From Lachnospiraceae bacterium (GTDB lineage: Bacteria > Bacillota > Clostridia > Lachnospirales > Lachnospiraceae), in the NCBI GenBank assembly GCA_017615375.1, contig JAGAAH010000102.1, positions 1 through 13,786 of the forward strand: 13,786 bases of DNA. The letters are read 5' to 3'. The position numbers and the translations under genes are program-made. This document shows, piece after piece, positions 12,733-13,786 of the stretch; positions within the stretch are counted from its first letter, which is position 1; each line of letters starts with the position of its first letter. The notes under the pieces were generated by a model, which was given only the letters and a program-made list of their open reading frames with translations, did no database searches and was not told the DNA's origin.

Positions 12733-12796
12733 CATAGGGACGGGATTGATACTTAAATGACAACGCGTATTTTGAAAAAGACATTAAATTTCGTGG

Positions 12797-12824
12797 TGGT
12801 AAAATATATTTTCTATGTTATAAT
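12797..12824 (+). promoter_or_regulatory. gapA promoter
   Basis: An extended -10, TGTTATAAT (12816-12824), preceded by a weak -35, TGGTAA (12797-12802), with 16 nt between. The 75-nt leader has a small GACC/GGTC hairpin (12843-12857) and an AGGAGG ribosome site (12888-12893). Confidence 0.6.
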
Positions 12825-12899
12825 AAAAATTAGCTGGTGAAAGACCGCTATATGGTCAATTACAATAATACCGAAATTAAATAATTTAGGAGGCTCGTT

Positions 12900-13786
12900 A
12901 TGGCAGTTAAAGTAGCGATTAATGGTTTTGGACGTATTGGACGTCTTGCATTCAGACAGATGTTTGGTGCAGAAGGATATGAAGTAGTAGCAATCAACGA
13001 TCTTACAAGCCCTAAGATGCTTGCACACCTTCTTAAGTATGATAGTGCTCAGAAAAAGTATGATCTTGCAGATACTGTTACAGCAGGTGAGGATTCAATC
13101 ACTGTTGACGGTAAGACAATCAAGATTTATGCTGAGTCCGATGCAGCTAATTGCCCTTGGGGACAGCTTGGTGTAGACGTAGTACTTGAGTGTACAGGTT
13201 TCTATACATCTAAGGATAAGGCTGCAGCTCATATTAAGGCAGGCGCAAGAAAGGTTGTTATTTCAGCTCCGGCAGGTAATGATCTTCCTACAATCGTATA
13301 CAACGTTAACCACAATATCTTAAAGGCATCTGATGATATCATTTCAGCAGCAAGCTGTACAACAAACTGTCTTGCTCCTATGGCTCAGGCACTTCATAAG
13401 TATGCTCCGATTCAGTCAGGTATCATGCAGACAATTCATGCTTACACAGGCGACCAGATGACTCTTGACGGACCTCAGAGAAAGGGCGACCTTCGTCGTT
13501 CACGTGCTGCAGCAGTTAACATCGTTCCTAACTCAACAGGAGCTGCTAAGGCAATCGGCCTTGTTATTCCTGAGTTAAACGGCAAGTTAATCGGTGCTGC
13601 TCAGAGAGTTCCGGTACCTACAGGTTCAACAACAATTCTTATTGCAGTTGTTAAGGGTAAGGACATCACGGTTGACGGTATCAACGCAGCTATGAAGGCA
13701 GCATCCAACGAGTCCTTCGGATATAACGTAGATGAAATCGTATCTTCCGATATTATCGGTATGAGATACGGCTCATTATTCGATTC
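12900..13786 (+). CDS. gapA: glyceraldehyde-3-phosphate dehydrogenase, partial
   Basis: Starts at ATG 12900 and stays open to the window end, giving 295 codons and 2 bases of an expected 335 or so. The NAD-binding start is [16 protein letters not shown], with INDL (Asp34) typical of NAD-specific glycolytic GAPDH. The catalytic Cys153 lies in [12 protein letters not shown] and the partner His180 in [10 protein letters not shown]; the phosphate-binding [22 protein letters not shown] block is intact. It oxidises glyceraldehyde 3-phosphate to 1,3-bisphosphoglycerate in glycolysis. Codon use is tighter than in neighbouring genes, as expected of a highly expressed enzyme. The C-terminal end lies beyond the window. 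Confidence 0.98.
   Translation, partial: MAVKVAINGFGRIGRLAFRQMFGAEGYEVVAINDLTSPKMLAHLLKYDSAQKKYDLADTVTAGEDSITVDGKTIKIYAESDAANCPWGQLGVDVVLECTGFYTSKDKAAAHIKAGARKVVISAPAGNDLPTIVYNVNHNILKASDDIISAASCTTNCLAPMAQALHKYAPIQSGIMQTIHAYTGDQMTLDGPQRKGDLRRSRAAAVNIVPNSTGAAKAIGLVIPELNGKLIGAAQRVPVPTGSTTILIAVVKGKDITVDGINAAMKAASNESFGYNVDEIVSSDIIGMRYGSLFD

Noticed and set aside
12733..12790. AGGGACGGGATTGATACTT sequence between the PAP2 and gapA promoters
   Set aside because: It recalls GGGACGG-type dispersed motifs, but no inverted partner or second copy is visible in the window, so it cannot be called a repeat.
1..13786. CRISPR array, prophage or complete insertion sequence
   Set aside because: No spaced direct repeats of 23-40 bp, no transposase, integrase or phage structural genes are seen.

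Overview
The window looks like chromosomal DNA of a low-GC, AT-rich Clostridia species, most likely a Lachnospiraceae member (Butyrivibrio/Roseburia-like). This rests on the gene families (a PadR/HAAS operon, an IscR-NifS-NifU cluster, a small Clostridia-type protein with a SigD-like promoter, NrdR, YqeG), strong AGGAGG-type ribosome sites and AGA/TTA-rich codon use. The placement is inference from sequence style, not a database result.

Layout. Positions 1-2564 hold a + strand run: the 3' end of a PgeF/laccase-domain gene, a membrane-anchored YdcF-like (DUF218) protein, a GNAT acetyltransferase, and a zinc-ribbon membrane protein with an extreme Asp/Ser/Trp tail. Two identical 31-nt copies of a palindromic repeat sit at the 3' ends of the YdcF-like and zinc-ribbon genes. 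Positions 2596-4303 hold a terminator-like hairpin, a PadR-HAAS/DUF4097 operon with a palindromic operator over its promoter, and its terminator. Positions 4231-5197 are a decayed, palindrome-rich stretch: a promoter nested in a terminator, a REP-like palindrome, several inverted repeats, a 21-codon remnant of a HicA toxin, an orphan HicB antitoxin, and a 33-codon remnant of a HAD hydrolase.

Positions 5198-9352 hold an iron-sulfur-flavoprotein-like reductase, the ATPase YchF, NrdR with a candidate NrdR box, a small protein behind a SigD (sigma-28)-like promoter, YqeG, and elongation factor P. Positions 9353-11614 hold the Fe-S operon: an Rrf2/IscR regulator with a four-unit 15-bp tandem repeat in its leader, then cysteine desulfurase and a NifU/IscU scaffold. 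A convergent PAP2 phosphatase follows on the minus strand. The window ends inside gapA (GAPDH).

No complete new system is evident. The most notable signals are regulatory: a recurring arrangement in which a promoter is nested inside an inverted repeat (4247-4300, 5822-5870, 8638-8679), two of which share a near-identical core and look like copies of one cassette; the IscR-leader repeat; the SigD-like promoter before an unnamed gene; and the decayed toxin-antitoxin locus.
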